Below are positions 8,228-18,900 of a stretch of DNA of 64,000 nucleotides, piece by piece. The DNA is taken from assembly GCF_013409255.1 (NCBI RefSeq), contig NZ_JACCAS010000001.1:1984001-2048000 (forward strand). The letters are read 5' to 3'. This DNA comes from Paraburkholderia bryophila (lineage in GTDB: Bacteria; Pseudomonadota; Gammaproteobacteria; Burkholderiales; Burkholderiaceae). A program made the translations under genes and the position numbers. Below the pieces are notes generated by a model. It had not been told where the DNA came from. It did no database searches and saw only the letters and a list, made by a program, of their open reading frames with translations. The stretch's first letter is position 1. The number at the start of each line of letters is the position of its first letter.

Positions 8228-10648
8228 ATGGTCAAAACCCGATTGAACTCAGAATTGAAGCGACTGGCCGTCGAAATGGTAGCGCCGAACGACACGCAGC
8301 TACCCGCGGTCATAGACGAACTTAGTCTCGAGCGTATCGCGACGCTTCTGCAAACGTCCCCGACTATCGCTGTGGTTGATCTGGGTGTACATGCAACGCC
8401 CACGAGCCATCCGTCTTTTCTCCGGTTTGCTCAGTTGATCGGCGGCACGCTCAGAGAGCGCGGCGGCTATATCGTCGTTTGGTGCGACACGACAACCGAT
8501 CGCGACGTGCTGGCGAAGCTGGCTCAGTCCACCTGTCCCATCGTCACGATTGCGCTGCCCACCGCCGACGATGACGAAGTCAACAGCCTCAACAGGTCCG
8601 CGGGCCTTTTGACCGGCGACGATATTAGTCCGGATGACCGCTACGCATTGGGTGTTCCGCTTGCGGCACGCCCGGACGCGCCATACCCGATCGTTACCGA
8701 ATCGATTCGCGGCGGCTGCCCCATCGTCGAGCAGCGCTTATGGTTTTTTGGCACTGACGGACGCGAGTTTGCATGCCAGCGACGCATGCAGCGTCAGGAT
8801 GCGCTGCGGAGTCAAATGCAGGACGGGTCGGCCTACAAGACTGCAACAGAGCAATGGCATGAACTTCGCCACGAACTGAGACTGGATCATCGCGAGCAGG
8901 CAGGGGCATCCTGCGCGGGTTGTAAGTTCTCTTATCAAGGGTGGGTCGACGATGACCGGCTTCGGACCTTCTGGATTCAGCAGGACGACCGGGGAGACGT
9001 CGTCAATCCTCTCGAACGCGAGTATCTGTTCGGCGAAGCCATTCCGACGGCTCAACGCGTCACCAAGGTCGACCTTGGGTGCGGGCCGATCAAACGCCGG
9101 GGGTTCGTCGGGATCGACCGTTTTGCGCTTCCCGGCGTGGACATTACGGCCGATATCAATACCGGCATTCCGTTGCCGGAAGATTCTGTCGACTATCTGG
9201 TCGCCTCGCACTCCCTGGAGCATTTCGACGATCTGCCCAATGTGATCCATGAGATCCACAGAATCTGCAAAGACCGGGCGCTCGTAACGATCGTGGCACC
9301 GTACTCCGCGACGGGACTCAATCTCGCCAATCCTTATCACGTTCAGGTATTCAACGAACATACCGCGCGTTTCTTCACGAATGGATCGGAAACCGCGCTG
9401 CAACCCGCCGACTACGATTTCCCCTCCGCGGAGAATTGGGGCTTGGCCTCGTCGGACCATAGCAACTGGCGCGCAGATCTTCGCTTGCTGAAATGTGAAT
9501 TTTTCTACATGCCGGCATACAGAGGGCTCAACGAATCCGCCAAGCGGGTGTTGCGTCAATCTTTGAACGATGTTTGCGAGCAGATGCTGCTGCAATTGCT
9601 CGTCGTCAAATCGCCAATTAGCGAGGCGGAATTCTCTGAGCGTGCCCGTAGCACCGTCTATCAGGAGCCCCCTGCTGTCACTGCGCGCCGCAAGGAAGAG
9701 GCCATTAGTGGCCAGGCAAATATTTTTACGGAACTTACCGAGTTACCCCAATCGGTTTACTCGTTGAGCGAAGCAGTCACACGGTGGAGTTCGCAATTCA
9801 ATGAGCGGCTGTCCGTCATAGAGCGCGACGTTGCCGAGCGCCGTCAAACGAGCGACGCCGACAGAACGAACGTTGCAAAACGCGTTACGGCAGTCAATAG
9901 TGAGTTGATTCGACGCGATTTGGCGCAACAAAACAGGCTTGCAGAGCTAGAAGCGGCGGTGGCACGCTTGCAACCTCACTCAGCAGAACAGTTCGGTACT
10001 ACGCCCCACGCGACGGCGGCGTCTGCTGAGGGCAAGCTTTCGCCTGCTCGCGCCAATGACGCAGGAGCCGCCAGCCCGAGTGGCCAGCAAACTCAGGCAG
10101 TTCGTGAGATTTTGTCGCGCGAGCGCGATGGGAAAAACCTGACTCGCTTGATTCGACGCTACCGTCGAAGGGCACAAGACCTCACCAGCCTGATTGCGCC
10201 CAACTTTGAATCATTAAAGCAATATGGCGACCGGCAAGGGTGGATTGCGCGGGGACTCCGCCTGCAAGAAAGCGATCTTTGGCACAACGGACAGGAGTGG
10301 ATTTATGACCTCCCCGTTGAGACAGGATCTGTTGTGGGAATCAGACTCGCCATTACGACGCAGTTCAAGCCAACCGCGCCTATACCCCTGTTCGATTGCA
10401 CCGTGTGGTCGGCAACCACGGGCACGCAGCTCACGGGCGTCAAGGTTGCGCCCTACAAAGACTTGGCGGCGGAACCCATGCAACTTTCTTTCGCACCGAT
10501 CGACGTGACTCGCGGTTCTATCAGCGTACGGCTAGTCGGCCTCCCCGCAGTAGAAACGCTCGGCGTTCGGACAATCGAATGGCGCGGCCTCACTGCACTG
10601 CGACAAGTGCGATCGATGTACCTGTTCTGCGAACCGGTTTACAAGTAA
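8228..10648 (+). CDS. Multidomain SAM methyltransferase with coiled coil and C-terminal domain; possible O-chain terminator
   Basis: An 806-aa protein with several parts. Residues 1-160 form an alpha/beta region of unknown fold. Residues 160-235 hold four cysteines (C164, C183, C229, C232) spaced like a zinc or SPASM-type site. A class I SAM methyltransferase follows, with VDLGCGP at 281-287 and SLEHF at 329-333. Residues about 505-582 look like a coiled coil, then comes a low-complexity linker, and 665-800 is a probable beta-sandwich. It sits alone on the plus strand inside a minus-strand glycan locus. The plan recalls WbdD-type terminators, where an end-capping enzyme is held by a coiled-coil ruler, but no kinase domain is visible. 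The methyltransferase call is firm; the terminator role is inference. Confidence 0.7.
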   Translation: MVKTRLNSELKRLAVEMVAPNDTQLPAVIDELSLERIATLLQTSPTIAVVDLGVHATPTSHPSFLRFAQLIGGTLRERGGYIVVWCDTTTDRDVLAKLAQSTCPIVTIALPTADDDEVNSLNRSAGLLTGDDISPDDRYALGVPLAARPDAPYPIVTESIRGGCPIVEQRLWFFGTDGREFACQRRMQRQDALRSQMQDGSAYKTATEQWHELRHELRLDHREQAGASCAGCKFSYQGWVDDDRLRTFWIQQDDRGDVVNPLEREYLFGEAIPTAQRVTKVDLGCGPIKRRGFVGIDRFALPGVDITADINTGIPLPEDSVDYLVASHSLEHFDDLPNVIHEIHRICKDRALVTIVAPYSATGLNLANPYHVQVFNEHTARFFTNGSETALQPADYDFPSAENWGLASSDHSNWRADLRLLKCEFFYMPAYRGLNESAKRVLRQSLNDVCEQMLLQLLVVKSPISEAEFSERARSTVYQEPPAVTARRKEEAISGQANIFTELTELPQSVYSLSEAVTRWSSQFNERLSVIERDVAERRQTSDADRTNVAKRVTAVNSELIRRDLAQQNRLAELEAAVARLQPHSAEQFGTTPHATAASAEGKLSPARANDAGAASPSGQQTQAVREILSRERDGKNLTRLIRRYRRRAQDLTSLIAPNFESLKQYGDRQGWIARGLRLQESDLWHNGQEWIYDLPVETGSVVGIRLAITTQFKPTAPIPLFDCTVWSATTGTQLTGVKVAPYKDLAAEPMQLSFAPIDVTRGSISVRLVGLPAVETLGVRTIEWRGLTALRQVRSMYLFCEPVYK

Positions 10649-10650
10649 GT

Positions 10651-10680
10651 TGAAGAAGCGACCCTAGGGTCGCTTCTTCA
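10651..10680. terminator. Bidirectional hairpin between convergent genes
   Basis: A perfect 30-base palindrome (arm TGAAGAAGCGACCC) lies two bases past the methyltransferase stop, and its far end contains the stop codon of the convergent epimerase. The arms give A/T-rich flanks in both directions, so it can end both transcripts. Confidence 0.7.
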
Positions 10681-11619
10681 CTTGCTGATCAATGCCTTCT
10701 TCCGCTGCCACGCGAGAGCGATCCCTTCCTCGAGGGACACGGCCGGCTGCCACCCCACGGCGCTGCGCAATAGTGAACAGTCGATCGAACTGCGCGCTAC
10801 ACCTTGATACTGATCTTTGACAAGCTCGAAGCGATGTTGGCCTTCCGTGACCTGACCAATGAGGCTCAGCACCTGGCGCAAGGAGTGGCTCTCAGACTGG
10901 CCGACGTTGTAGATTGAGCTCGACCGCCGGGTCGCCTTTAGCAGAGCGAGCACGGCGTGGGCCACATCGTCGGTGAAGATGTAATCACGCTGAACCTCAA
11001 GGCTGCCCCAAACCTGCGATGTCACTCCTCGAACCGCGTCGTCAAGAAAATGATCGATCACGCCTTGCGGAACCGTTCTCGGACGAGCGTTCCCATAGAC
11101 ATTCGAGATTCGCAGAATATCGCTGCGAATATTGAAAACGTCGTTGTAAAAACGGATAGTTTGTTCGGCTAGCGCTTTGCCCAGCGCGTAGGCGGACAAG
11201 GGATGAGTTGGACTCGACTCGCGAGGCGCACTGTCACAGGATCCATAAATCGCGCCGCCTGTGGAGGGAAAGAAAAACCTTGCATGCGGGTTATGGCGCA
11301 CCAGCGCATTCAAGACATTCGTCACCGGGGGAAGGGACGCTTTAAATTCGATCCCCGGATCGTCACCGGATGTTGCCGGCACTGAAGTCCCGGCGAAATA
11401 CAGCACCGCTTGTGTTCCTTTGACGGCCGTGTCCAGACCTTCTCCGGTCAAGATGTTCCCGCGCACAACCTCGTGCGTGGAGGACGTAAGCGGGACACTC
11501 GCCCCACCCTCCCGCTCAAATACCCGCACTTTATAGCCGTGCAAAGGCAGGATCGACATGATCGCAGAACCGATCATGCCGGACGCTCCAATTAACAACA
11601 CGGGCGATTGATCCGTCAT
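10678..11619 (-). CDS. NAD-dependent epimerase/dehydratase (extended SDR)
   Basis: A 313-aa sugar-nucleotide SDR. The glycine-rich loop is GASGMIG (residues 12-18), PSTGGAIYG carries the catalytic Ser/Thr region, and YALGK supplies Tyr-x3-Lys. The C-terminal part reads like UDP-glucose 4-epimerase relatives. The exact substrate cannot be read from sequence; a 4-epimerase or 4-keto reductase for an O-antigen precursor is most likely. It is the last gene of the rfbB-led minus-strand block and is separated by 67 bases from the large glycosyltransferase upstream. Confidence 0.8.
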   Translation of the reverse strand: MTDQSPVLLIGASGMIGSAIMSILPLHGYKVRVFEREGGASVPLTSSTHEVVRGNILTGEGLDTAVKGTQAVLYFAGTSVPATSGDDPGIEFKASLPPVTNVLNALVRHNPHARFFFPSTGGAIYGSCDSAPRESSPTHPLSAYALGKALAEQTIRFYNDVFNIRSDILRISNVYGNARPRTVPQGVIDHFLDDAVRGVTSQVWGSLEVQRDYIFTDDVAHAVLALLKATRRSSSIYNVGQSESHSLRQVLSLIGQVTEGQHRFELVKDQYQGVARSSIDCSLLRSAVGWQPAVSLEEGIALAWQRKKALISK

Positions 11620-11686
11620 GCTGCGTCACGCTCCTGTCAATATTTCTGAGAGACTTCTCTCGCTCGTCGACCGAGTGGCGAATTCA

Positions 11687-14600
11687 TTATGCACTCCCCT
11701 CTAAAAGGAGATCCACGAAGGCATTGGACGTCGACTGACGTGAATAATCCCGATTGATGATCGCTTGAGTCCGCCCAATCATATCCGGCCAGTTGTCGCG
11801 ATCCTCGATGGCTTTGCGCAACAGTGCGACGATACCGTCCACCGACGCGTCATGCGTTAAATAGCCGGTAACACCGTCGACGAGAATTTCGTCAATCCCA
11901 CCACTCAAAACGCCGGCACCGATCAGGCCACAGCGCAGCAGTTCCAGCAAAGTCTGCGGGAGACTCTCGTCGAGTGACGCGGACAGAATAATATCGTTAT
12001 TAGCTGCAATCTCGCTTAGCGGCACCAGACCGGAACGACGCACTCGCCCCGTCAGATTGAGCCGTTCAATCTGCTCGTCAATTTTTCGCACGTAATCGTC
12101 GAGCATTGACAACGCATAACCGTAAATATTCAACTCGACATCAAAACCGGCGTCGCGCAAGGTCGAAACAGCCAATACAGCCTCGAGTTGACGCTTGCGC
12201 GGCTGCAGCGTTCCACCCACCGCAATGCGAACCGACCCTTGACCCGATTGAGGGTGCGTTCTTACCGGCGCAACCGCACTCTCGTTTAGCGGAAGTGAAG
12301 TCCGGACGACGCGAGACGGCCCTTCGAAGATTTTAGAAAAATGGTTGAGCGACCATGCACAATCGGACAGTATTCCGTCGACCCGACCCCGAAGGTACGA
12401 AATATCGGCAAGGTCGTAGGCGGAAGGTTGGAAAAGGGCCTGGTAAACCTTGTAGGAACGCTGGCCGTTGTCGGACGCAAAAGTGGGCATAAAACCCGAG
12501 CAGATCACTACACCGATGCTGCGCTCACGAATAAAATCGGCAAGCTGGTTGATTTCACCGTCCCGCCGGTTTTTATCAAAACGCAGAAACTCTCCGCCAA
12601 TCGTATAGGGCGCACGTTCGACCGGATAAAGCCCCTGACGAGTCAGCCAGTTATTAATCTCCGTCAGCCCGGAATCCGCGCCATATTTGTGCTCTTCCGG
12701 AACGTAAACGCGAACCTCCATGCCCAGCAAGAACAGGTTGCGTGCTAACGCCAATCCATAAACCTCGGACCCGGAAAACATCTCGCTATTCAAAAAGACG
12801 GCCGCGGTGCGCGCTTCGGTGCTGCCGCGATACATCGACGCAACGCGCACGAAATTCCGCATCCACTCCTCGACCAATTTCGCCGCGGCGTGATCGACTT
12901 TCAGTGCGCGCCCGTCTGTCGAAATGATGTCGAGGTTGTTGCGCGCCGCAGTCGCCGAAAGCCCGAAACGCTCGACATCGGACAGATCGTCGTAACTCGA
13001 CGCAGATATAGCGATTTGACAATCGCTGCGGACCTGAACGAGCGCACTCAGTGACTCCCACGTCGAGCGCATGGTCTTCTGGTTTGAAGAAGAGCTGGTA
13101 TCGGGACGATGATTGGGCGGCATCAATCGTTCAACTGCGCCGGCGAAAACACCGGACGGCACGTCGAATGTAGTCATGCCACGATCGACGGATTCCGACG
13201 CGTCCTCACGATGCTCCCACACCCCTGCGGGGAGCCGGGGCAGTTCGACCCGAGCACACGACGCACCGAGCAAATCGTAAGCGCCTGCCGTACCCACCAC
13301 CACGGTCGAGAGCGCCGCAATCTGACCCGCGAGGGCGAGGTGCTGTCCGTTCATGGTCGACCCCGGCTGCGCAAAATACACATGCCCGGAAAAGGTCGAC
13401 GCCACGTCCTTATTGTTCAGAAAATCACGGGGGTTCGCGTCGAGACGCTCTGCATGATCTTCGCCAACGATGCCATTGCTCGCGAAATACACGATCGGTA
13501 CGCCTGCATCGCGAAACGCCTCGATTTGGCGAACAGTTGCGACATAGCTCCCTTCGAAGAGCACCAGAACGTCGATGTCCGCCGGCCGGAATACCGACAG
13601 ATTCCACTCCGGTGTATTCAGGACAATCAACGCAGGGTCGTTTCTCAGCGCTTCGAGCCAGGTTCCTACCCATGCATTCACTACATTGCCGACTATCAGC
13701 ACGCGCCGGCGCTCCTGCCCGACCGCCTTCGAGAACCACGTGTCCGGCATGCTCACCGATTGCCGATTTGTCAGCGTCTGCAGCGAGCTGGCGCTGGCGC
13801 GGCGGGTAAAAGGCTCGAAGAAGGTCTTAACGACTTCAAGCCACTCGTCCGTATTGCGGAGATAAGGGAAAAACGGCGTGGGATCCAGGACGTCCACGTC
13901 GACGATCCGCTCCGGCGTCAGGGTCTGGGTTCTTGCCGCGAAGTCCCGCTCATCCATCATGTAGCCGTAGACCACCTTGACGTCCCAGGCGATCGTATTG
14001 CCAAGCGAGTTCGGCGAAACGAGTCCGTGCTCGATCGCGCTCACCGTGTCCAGATACGCGAATTTGGCGCCCAGGCGCATTGCACGAAGCCACAAATCCC
14101 AATCACAGACCCGGCGCAGAAGCAGATGCGGATCGTACAAGCCAAAGCGGTCAAAAAACGACCGGCGCACGAGTACGCCTCCGTTCGGGATGGTATTCAG
14201 ATTCCGCATCAGCTCGATCGTTTGCGGCCATCCGCCCAGCAGGAAACCATCGCCTTGTTTGGTGAGCATCTCGACGTTCGTCACGATGACGTCCGCGTCG
14301 CTACTCTCCAGTTTGGCCCACGCTTTCTCCAGAAAATCGGCAGCGAAAACGTTGTCGTCGAAGAGAAATGCAATCGCGTCACCGCGCGCACGCATGATCC
14401 CTTCGTTGGTTCGTACGCCAGGCAGCCCGCTGTTCCGGTCATGACGGATATAGACGATCCGGTCGTCGCGCAGCGCGGCATCGGTCAGGACCGCTTGCGA
14501 TCCGTCGGACGAACCATCGTCGATGACGATATGTTCGAAATCCGCGAACGTCTGGATAGACGCGGAATCGAGGCAGTTCAGCAACAAGCCTTCCGCGTTG

Positions 14601-14698
14601 CGGCAGTATGTCGGCGTGATAATGCTGATCTTCGGCTTGTAGCAGGGACGTCCGGCGCTGATGACTCGCGCGTCCGCGATGATTTCAGATACTTTCAT
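11687..14698 (-). CDS. Bifunctional glycosyltransferase (GT2 plus GT4), 1003 aa
   Basis: A large cytosolic glycosyltransferase. The N-terminal GT-A domain has ISIITPTYCRN at about residue 24, VIDDGSSDGS, and a DDN acidic motif near residue 115 in place of a standard DxD. A middle segment (about 330-450) starts with RRRVLIVGNVV and resembles the N-half of a GT-B fold. The C-terminal GT4 domain (about 650-1000) has GGTLQPRKRQ and an E-x7-E motif (ESLPQTLLE) near residue 920. Two active domains suggest that it adds two different sugars per repeat, as seen in polymerising transferases of ABC-dependent O-antigens. ATG at 14698 fits the conserved start MKVSE, similar to the MKVET start of the large transferase upstream. 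Confidence 0.85.
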   Translation of the reverse strand: MKVSEIIADARVISAGRPCYKPKISIITPTYCRNAEGLLLNCLDSASIQTFADFEHIVIDDGSSDGSQAVLTDAALRDDRIVYIRHDRNSGLPGVRTNEGIMRARGDAIAFLFDDNVFAADFLEKAWAKLESSDADVIVTNVEMLTKQGDGFLLGGWPQTIELMRNLNTIPNGGVLVRRSFFDRFGLYDPHLLLRRVCDWDLWLRAMRLGAKFAYLDTVSAIEHGLVSPNSLGNTIAWDVKVVYGYMMDERDFAARTQTLTPERIVDVDVLDPTPFFPYLRNTDEWLEVVKTFFEPFTRRASASSLQTLTNRQSVSMPDTWFSKAVGQERRRVLIVGNVVNAWVGTWLEALRNDPALIVLNTPEWNLSVFRPADIDVLVLFEGSYVATVRQIEAFRDAGVPIVYFASNGIVGEDHAERLDANPRDFLNNKDVASTFSGHVYFAQPGSTMNGQHLALAGQIAALSTVVVGTAGAYDLLGASCARVELPRLPAGVWEHREDASESVDRGMTTFDVPSGVFAGAVERLMPPNHRPDTSSSSNQKTMRSTWESLSALVQVRSDCQIAISASSYDDLSDVERFGLSATAARNNLDIISTDGRALKVDHAAAKLVEEWMRNFVRVASMYRGSTEARTAAVFLNSEMFSGSEVYGLALARNLFLLGMEVRVYVPEEHKYGADSGLTEINNWLTRQGLYPVERAPYTIGGEFLRFDKNRRDGEINQLADFIRERSIGVVICSGFMPTFASDNGQRSYKVYQALFQPSAYDLADISYLRGRVDGILSDCAWSLNHFSKIFEGPSRVVRTSLPLNESAVAPVRTHPQSGQGSVRIAVGGTLQPRKRQLEAVLAVSTLRDAGFDVELNIYGYALSMLDDYVRKIDEQIERLNLTGRVRRSGLVPLSEIAANNDIILSASLDESLPQTLLELLRCGLIGAGVLSGGIDEILVDGVTGYLTHDASVDGIVALLRKAIEDRDNWPDMIGRTQAIINRDYSRQSTSNAFVDLLLEGSA

Positions 14699-14983
14699 TT
14701 CTTTTGCATTAGATCGGAAATGGGATATAAGTGCCTTATGCCATGTCCATCTACCGGCACAAGCAGTGTCATGCCAGTCGGAGTCATTCTGGCCAAACCC
14801 GGCATGTTCCTCGAACCAAAGAGCCGTTGCAGGTTACCCTCCTCATCCTACTAGACTCGAGCTGGACCATTCCGGGTTTTGGACTAGCACGCGCCCCGTC
14901 GAATTGGCGTACCGCGGGCGCCGCAAGGTGGCATTTGACGACCTCACCACGGGATGCCGACTGTCCGACCGGCACGCACCCAG

Positions 14984-15961
14984 TCAAGAGGCACTCATTT
15001 TGCCTTGACGATTGCGAAAACCATCCCGGAGTCCGGCCAACATGCATCGGAACCTTCGCAAACGCGGAGGCTGGGTTACGCCAAAAAAGACGATGGACGC
15101 AGCAAGCCTTCCAACGAGAAAAATCCGCCAACCGAGCGACATGCGTACTTTTCGCAAGATCAGCAGGGTGTTACGGCACATGTAGTAATCGCGCGTCGGC
15201 GAATGCACGAACACTTCTCGCATTCGACCGAACCATACATGCACGACGTCATCGCCAAGCGAGTGAGTCAAACGCGCAGCACAGACACCAAACAGTGCGT
15301 ACCCTGCCGCTTTGGCACGCAAGCACCATTCCGTGTCGACATGATCGATGAAGAGTTCCTCGTTCATCTCGCCGATCGTCAGGAACGTATCGATACGCAC
15401 GAGCGTGCCTGAAGAGATCAGAAAGTCTACGTTCAGCTCACCGCATTCTGGCTTACATTTGACACGCCTGACAAGAAAGTCACCTGAACAGACAAAGCGC
15501 CCCGTGGTGCCGGTTCGATGATCGACAATCGCCGGCCCGACAGCGCCCACACGAACACCACTTGCGCGCATGCGCAGGTCCGAAGCAATCAGTAAATCAA
15601 CCATGTCTTCGGCGGGGATGCTGTCGTGATCGAGGAAGAGCACGTAACCGTTGCTGGCGCATGCCCCTCCTTCCTCGGCCATCAGCGCGCGAAGTCCTCG
15701 GTTCTGCGCCGCGCCAATGCCAAGGTTCGCCCTTAGCGCCTCAAGGCCGCACGAGTACTCGCTCGCAAGCATCCTGATTCGCGCCAACGCCTCGGCGGCT
15801 GACGCATTGTCGACCAGCAATATCCGATCCACCTGCGGCAACAACGCGTCGATCATGGCGCGGAGCGTGCCCAGATCCGGGTTGAACGTCACGATCACCG
15901 TGACGATCGGCGGGCGCTGCACCGCGCTGGCGTGGTTTGCGCCGATAGGTACTGAGTTCAT
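14984..15961 (-). CDS. Glycosyltransferase family 2, rhamnosyltransferase-like
   Basis: A 325-aa GT-A enzyme. IVTVIVTFNPD near residue 16, ILLVDNAS near 48 and FLDHDS (acidic metal site) near 108 are the GT2 signatures, and the HVDTEWCLRAKA motif is typical of dTDP-rhamnosyl transferases. The frame is open further upstream, but the ATG at 15961 overlaps the stop of the giant transferase as ATGA, which fixes the start. Linkage to a complete rfbBDAC set supports rhamnose as donor sugar. About 285 non-coding bases separate it from the next gene. Confidence 0.85.
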   Translation of the reverse strand: MNSVPIGANHASAVQRPPIVTVIVTFNPDLGTLRAMIDALLPQVDRILLVDNASAAEALARIRMLASEYSCGLEALRANLGIGAAQNRGLRALMAEEGGACASNGYVLFLDHDSIPAEDMVDLLIASDLRMRASGVRVGAVGPAIVDHRTGTTGRFVCSGDFLVRRVKCKPECGELNVDFLISSGTLVRIDTFLTIGEMNEELFIDHVDTEWCLRAKAAGYALFGVCAARLTHSLGDDVVHVWFGRMREVFVHSPTRDYYMCRNTLLILRKVRMSLGWRIFLVGRLAASIVFFGVTQPPRLRRFRCMLAGLRDGFRNRQGKMSAS

Positions 15962-18900
15962 TGACCGCGCTCGCCATGCATGCGGTGGGCGAGTCCGACT
16001 ACCCGGCTTCGAATGCGTGCGATTCGCACCAGCACACGGATCCTTGTCTGCCCGAGCCACCGACGTGCCCGGATTCGCACAATTGCCACAGGATGCGCAC
16101 TTTTACCGGGGGTCGACGTGCGGTATTGACGCGCGTAACTGCGCAGGAACACACCCCATTGTTGCGCCACCACGCTTTGAGCGTAATTCGTCTTCACGTC
16201 CTCATACGCTGCGGTCGCGATCCGGGCGCGCAGGTCTACATCGGTCACAAGCTTCTCGAGCGCCTCGTACCACGCTTCGATACTGTGGTTCACGAGCAGC
16301 CCAGTCTCACCATCCATCACACACTCTTTATAAGGCGACGTGTCCGTGTAGATGCCCGCAATTTTCATCGCACCGTACTCGCGGTACTTGTTGTTTGTTT
16401 TGTACAGATTCGCGGCGGATGCGGCCATTGGCGCAAGACCGATATCGAGACTGTGAGATGCCTTCAACCTGATGAACTCGGAATAGTTGGCGACGTGCGG
16501 CACGTAGGTGACGCGCTCCGAATTGATCAGTTCGGGCGGGCAATATCCAAAGAACGTTAGCGTGACATTCCCGTAGGTGTCGCGCAACCGCGTCAGCGCC
16601 GGCAGAATTTCGACGAAATCATCGGCACGCGTAATGCTCCCCGCGAATCCAATTCGCACTTCGTGCTCGGATTTCGCAGCTCGAGGTAATCCTTCCAGCA
16701 ACGAGAAATCAAAGGGGGCATTCAGAAACGATATGCTGGCTTCGGGATAGCGGTCTTTGATGTATTCGCCCAGAAGTGGCGCATTGACGATGACGGCCTT
16801 CGCGTCGTTGATCGACCGATCAAGCGTACGACGGACCGGCGCACTTCGATAGAACTGGGCCAGCGGGGTGTCGCCCGCCAGTTCCCAGAAGTTATCGTCA
16901 ATGTAGTAAACAAAGGGCACACCGTACGCCTTCATCCACTCGATCATGGGCAAAGACGCGGGACTGGCGGTACGGCTCATGATCACGATTCCGCCATCCA
17001 GCAGCGTATCCGGCGTGAACTCCGCGAGCAGCAGCTTCCTGACCTGCCCACGCGTCCCAATCGCTTCGACGAGCAGTCGCTCAATGATTTGATTGGTCGG
17101 AATATCGCCTTCTATTACTAGCTTTACTTTGACAAAGGCCTCACTGTCGGCCGGCGGCGAATCAACGGAGCCTTGCGCGCGCGCGCTTATAGCAGCGGGA
17201 TTTTTATCGCCAAACAACAGTTCCATAAAAGGCGTCGGCAAAGAATAAGACGTACCGAATTTGCGTCGATTGACCATCTCATAGACATAGACCGGCACGG
17301 ACGCGTAGCAACGCAACCGGACCCGCCAGCGACTACCTGTCGGTATCTCGACCGGGTCGAACATAAAACGTACCGGCCGTGTCAGATCGATCCGACTCAA
17401 CTCACGCGTGGCGTGTGCAGCCAGCTCACCGCTGTCCGAAAGCAATTCAACCGTGATTTTGCCTCGCCTCGGTCCGTCTACGACCAGCGCAAAGGCCATC
17501 CCGTCGAGTGTACCGACCGGCAACATCACCTCGTACTCGCGCACCTGCAGTGCGTGCAAGTCGTCGCTGAACTCCAGCGTGCCACCCGGACGGCGCCAAC
17601 CGTGCTTCAGCGCATCGCGCTGCAGCGCCCAAAAAGCGGGGCTGCAGTGATCCCAAAGATCGGATGGGCGCGACAGAACCCGATGCCGCCAGGAGTAGCG
17701 CCGCATATGTCGCAAAGCAGACAACTCATGCGCGCTCGACGCCCATGACTCATCCGCGTCGCGGTTCAAGGCCGCGCCTGAAGATGCCCGCGAGGCCGAA
17801 AACGTATTGAGACGCCTATATTGAAGCGGCCAGGACGGGATTCCCCCGCCTTCGGCCATGACGTCATGGAGTACACGTACATTGATCTCGCCTGAGAATT
17901 CGCGCTCGCAATAAATCCGATTGCGCTCCTTCATACCCTCGACGTCGACATGCCCCTCGACGATTCGGTGCAACACCCGATACCAGCCTTCGCGTTCGAA
18001 CGGCTGGTCCACCATCAGCGCCACCGAGCCATCGGCAACGTCGACATAAGGCTCAATTGACGGCAGCACCGCGACGGCGCCAACAAGGTTTGCGGTCAAT
18101 AACGGATGGCGGGTCTTATATTTATTGTTAGTCGTCTTGCTAGGCGCGAGCAGTACATAGTCGGGAGACATCTGCGCGAAACGACGCAACGCAAAAGCAT
18201 AGCCCGGATCCCAGGGAAGTAACGTGACTCGAACCGACGCGGGCAAAGCGTCAATCAATTTGCTATCGCTCTTCATCACCGGCGCGATGAAGTGGATTCG
18301 CTTTCCTTCCGATGCGATCTGCGCAAGCGCCGGCAGGATCAGGTCCCAGACCGCCTGTGAACGGTGCAGACCACCCATGAAGGCAAACACGATTTCATCA
18401 GGATCTTTCGGCTCACGGCCTGCTTGAAACTGTTCGCTTAGATGCTTTTGTGCGGCACAAACAATTGGAAAATGCAGAAGACGCGGATGTAGCTTGTGCT
18501 CCTGGAAGTACTCCATCAACGGCAAGCTACTCAGCAATATGCCGTCGAATTCCTCGAGCGTATCCCTCAGGGCGTCGAGGCGAAAGTCCTCACCGGCCAT
18601 GCCTGCCTCGCCTGTCTCGACAAGCAACGGCATATTGTCGTCGAGGAAATAATAGGCAGGAATGCCCAGATCGCGTGCTGCGTCTATCCATGCCTGGCAT
18701 GACCGCACCGCGCGGGACACGACCACTGCCGTCGCTCTGGCCAACGCATCGGGAGAAGGCGTCGACGTATTGGAAACGACACGTATCCGGTAGGCGAACG
18801 GTGGCGGCAACATATCAAAATAAAGCGCCGTCGACGCGTCATATTGAACATTCACAACCAGTAGGTAGCCGTCGTCTTCCACCGACGCGTCCACGAGCGG

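Noticed and set aside
13109..14854. Long open frame of 581 codons on the plus strand, antisense to the 1003-aa transferase
   Set aside because: High-GC codon bias opens the antisense frame; the product has no domain and the minus-strand protein has clear GT motifs.
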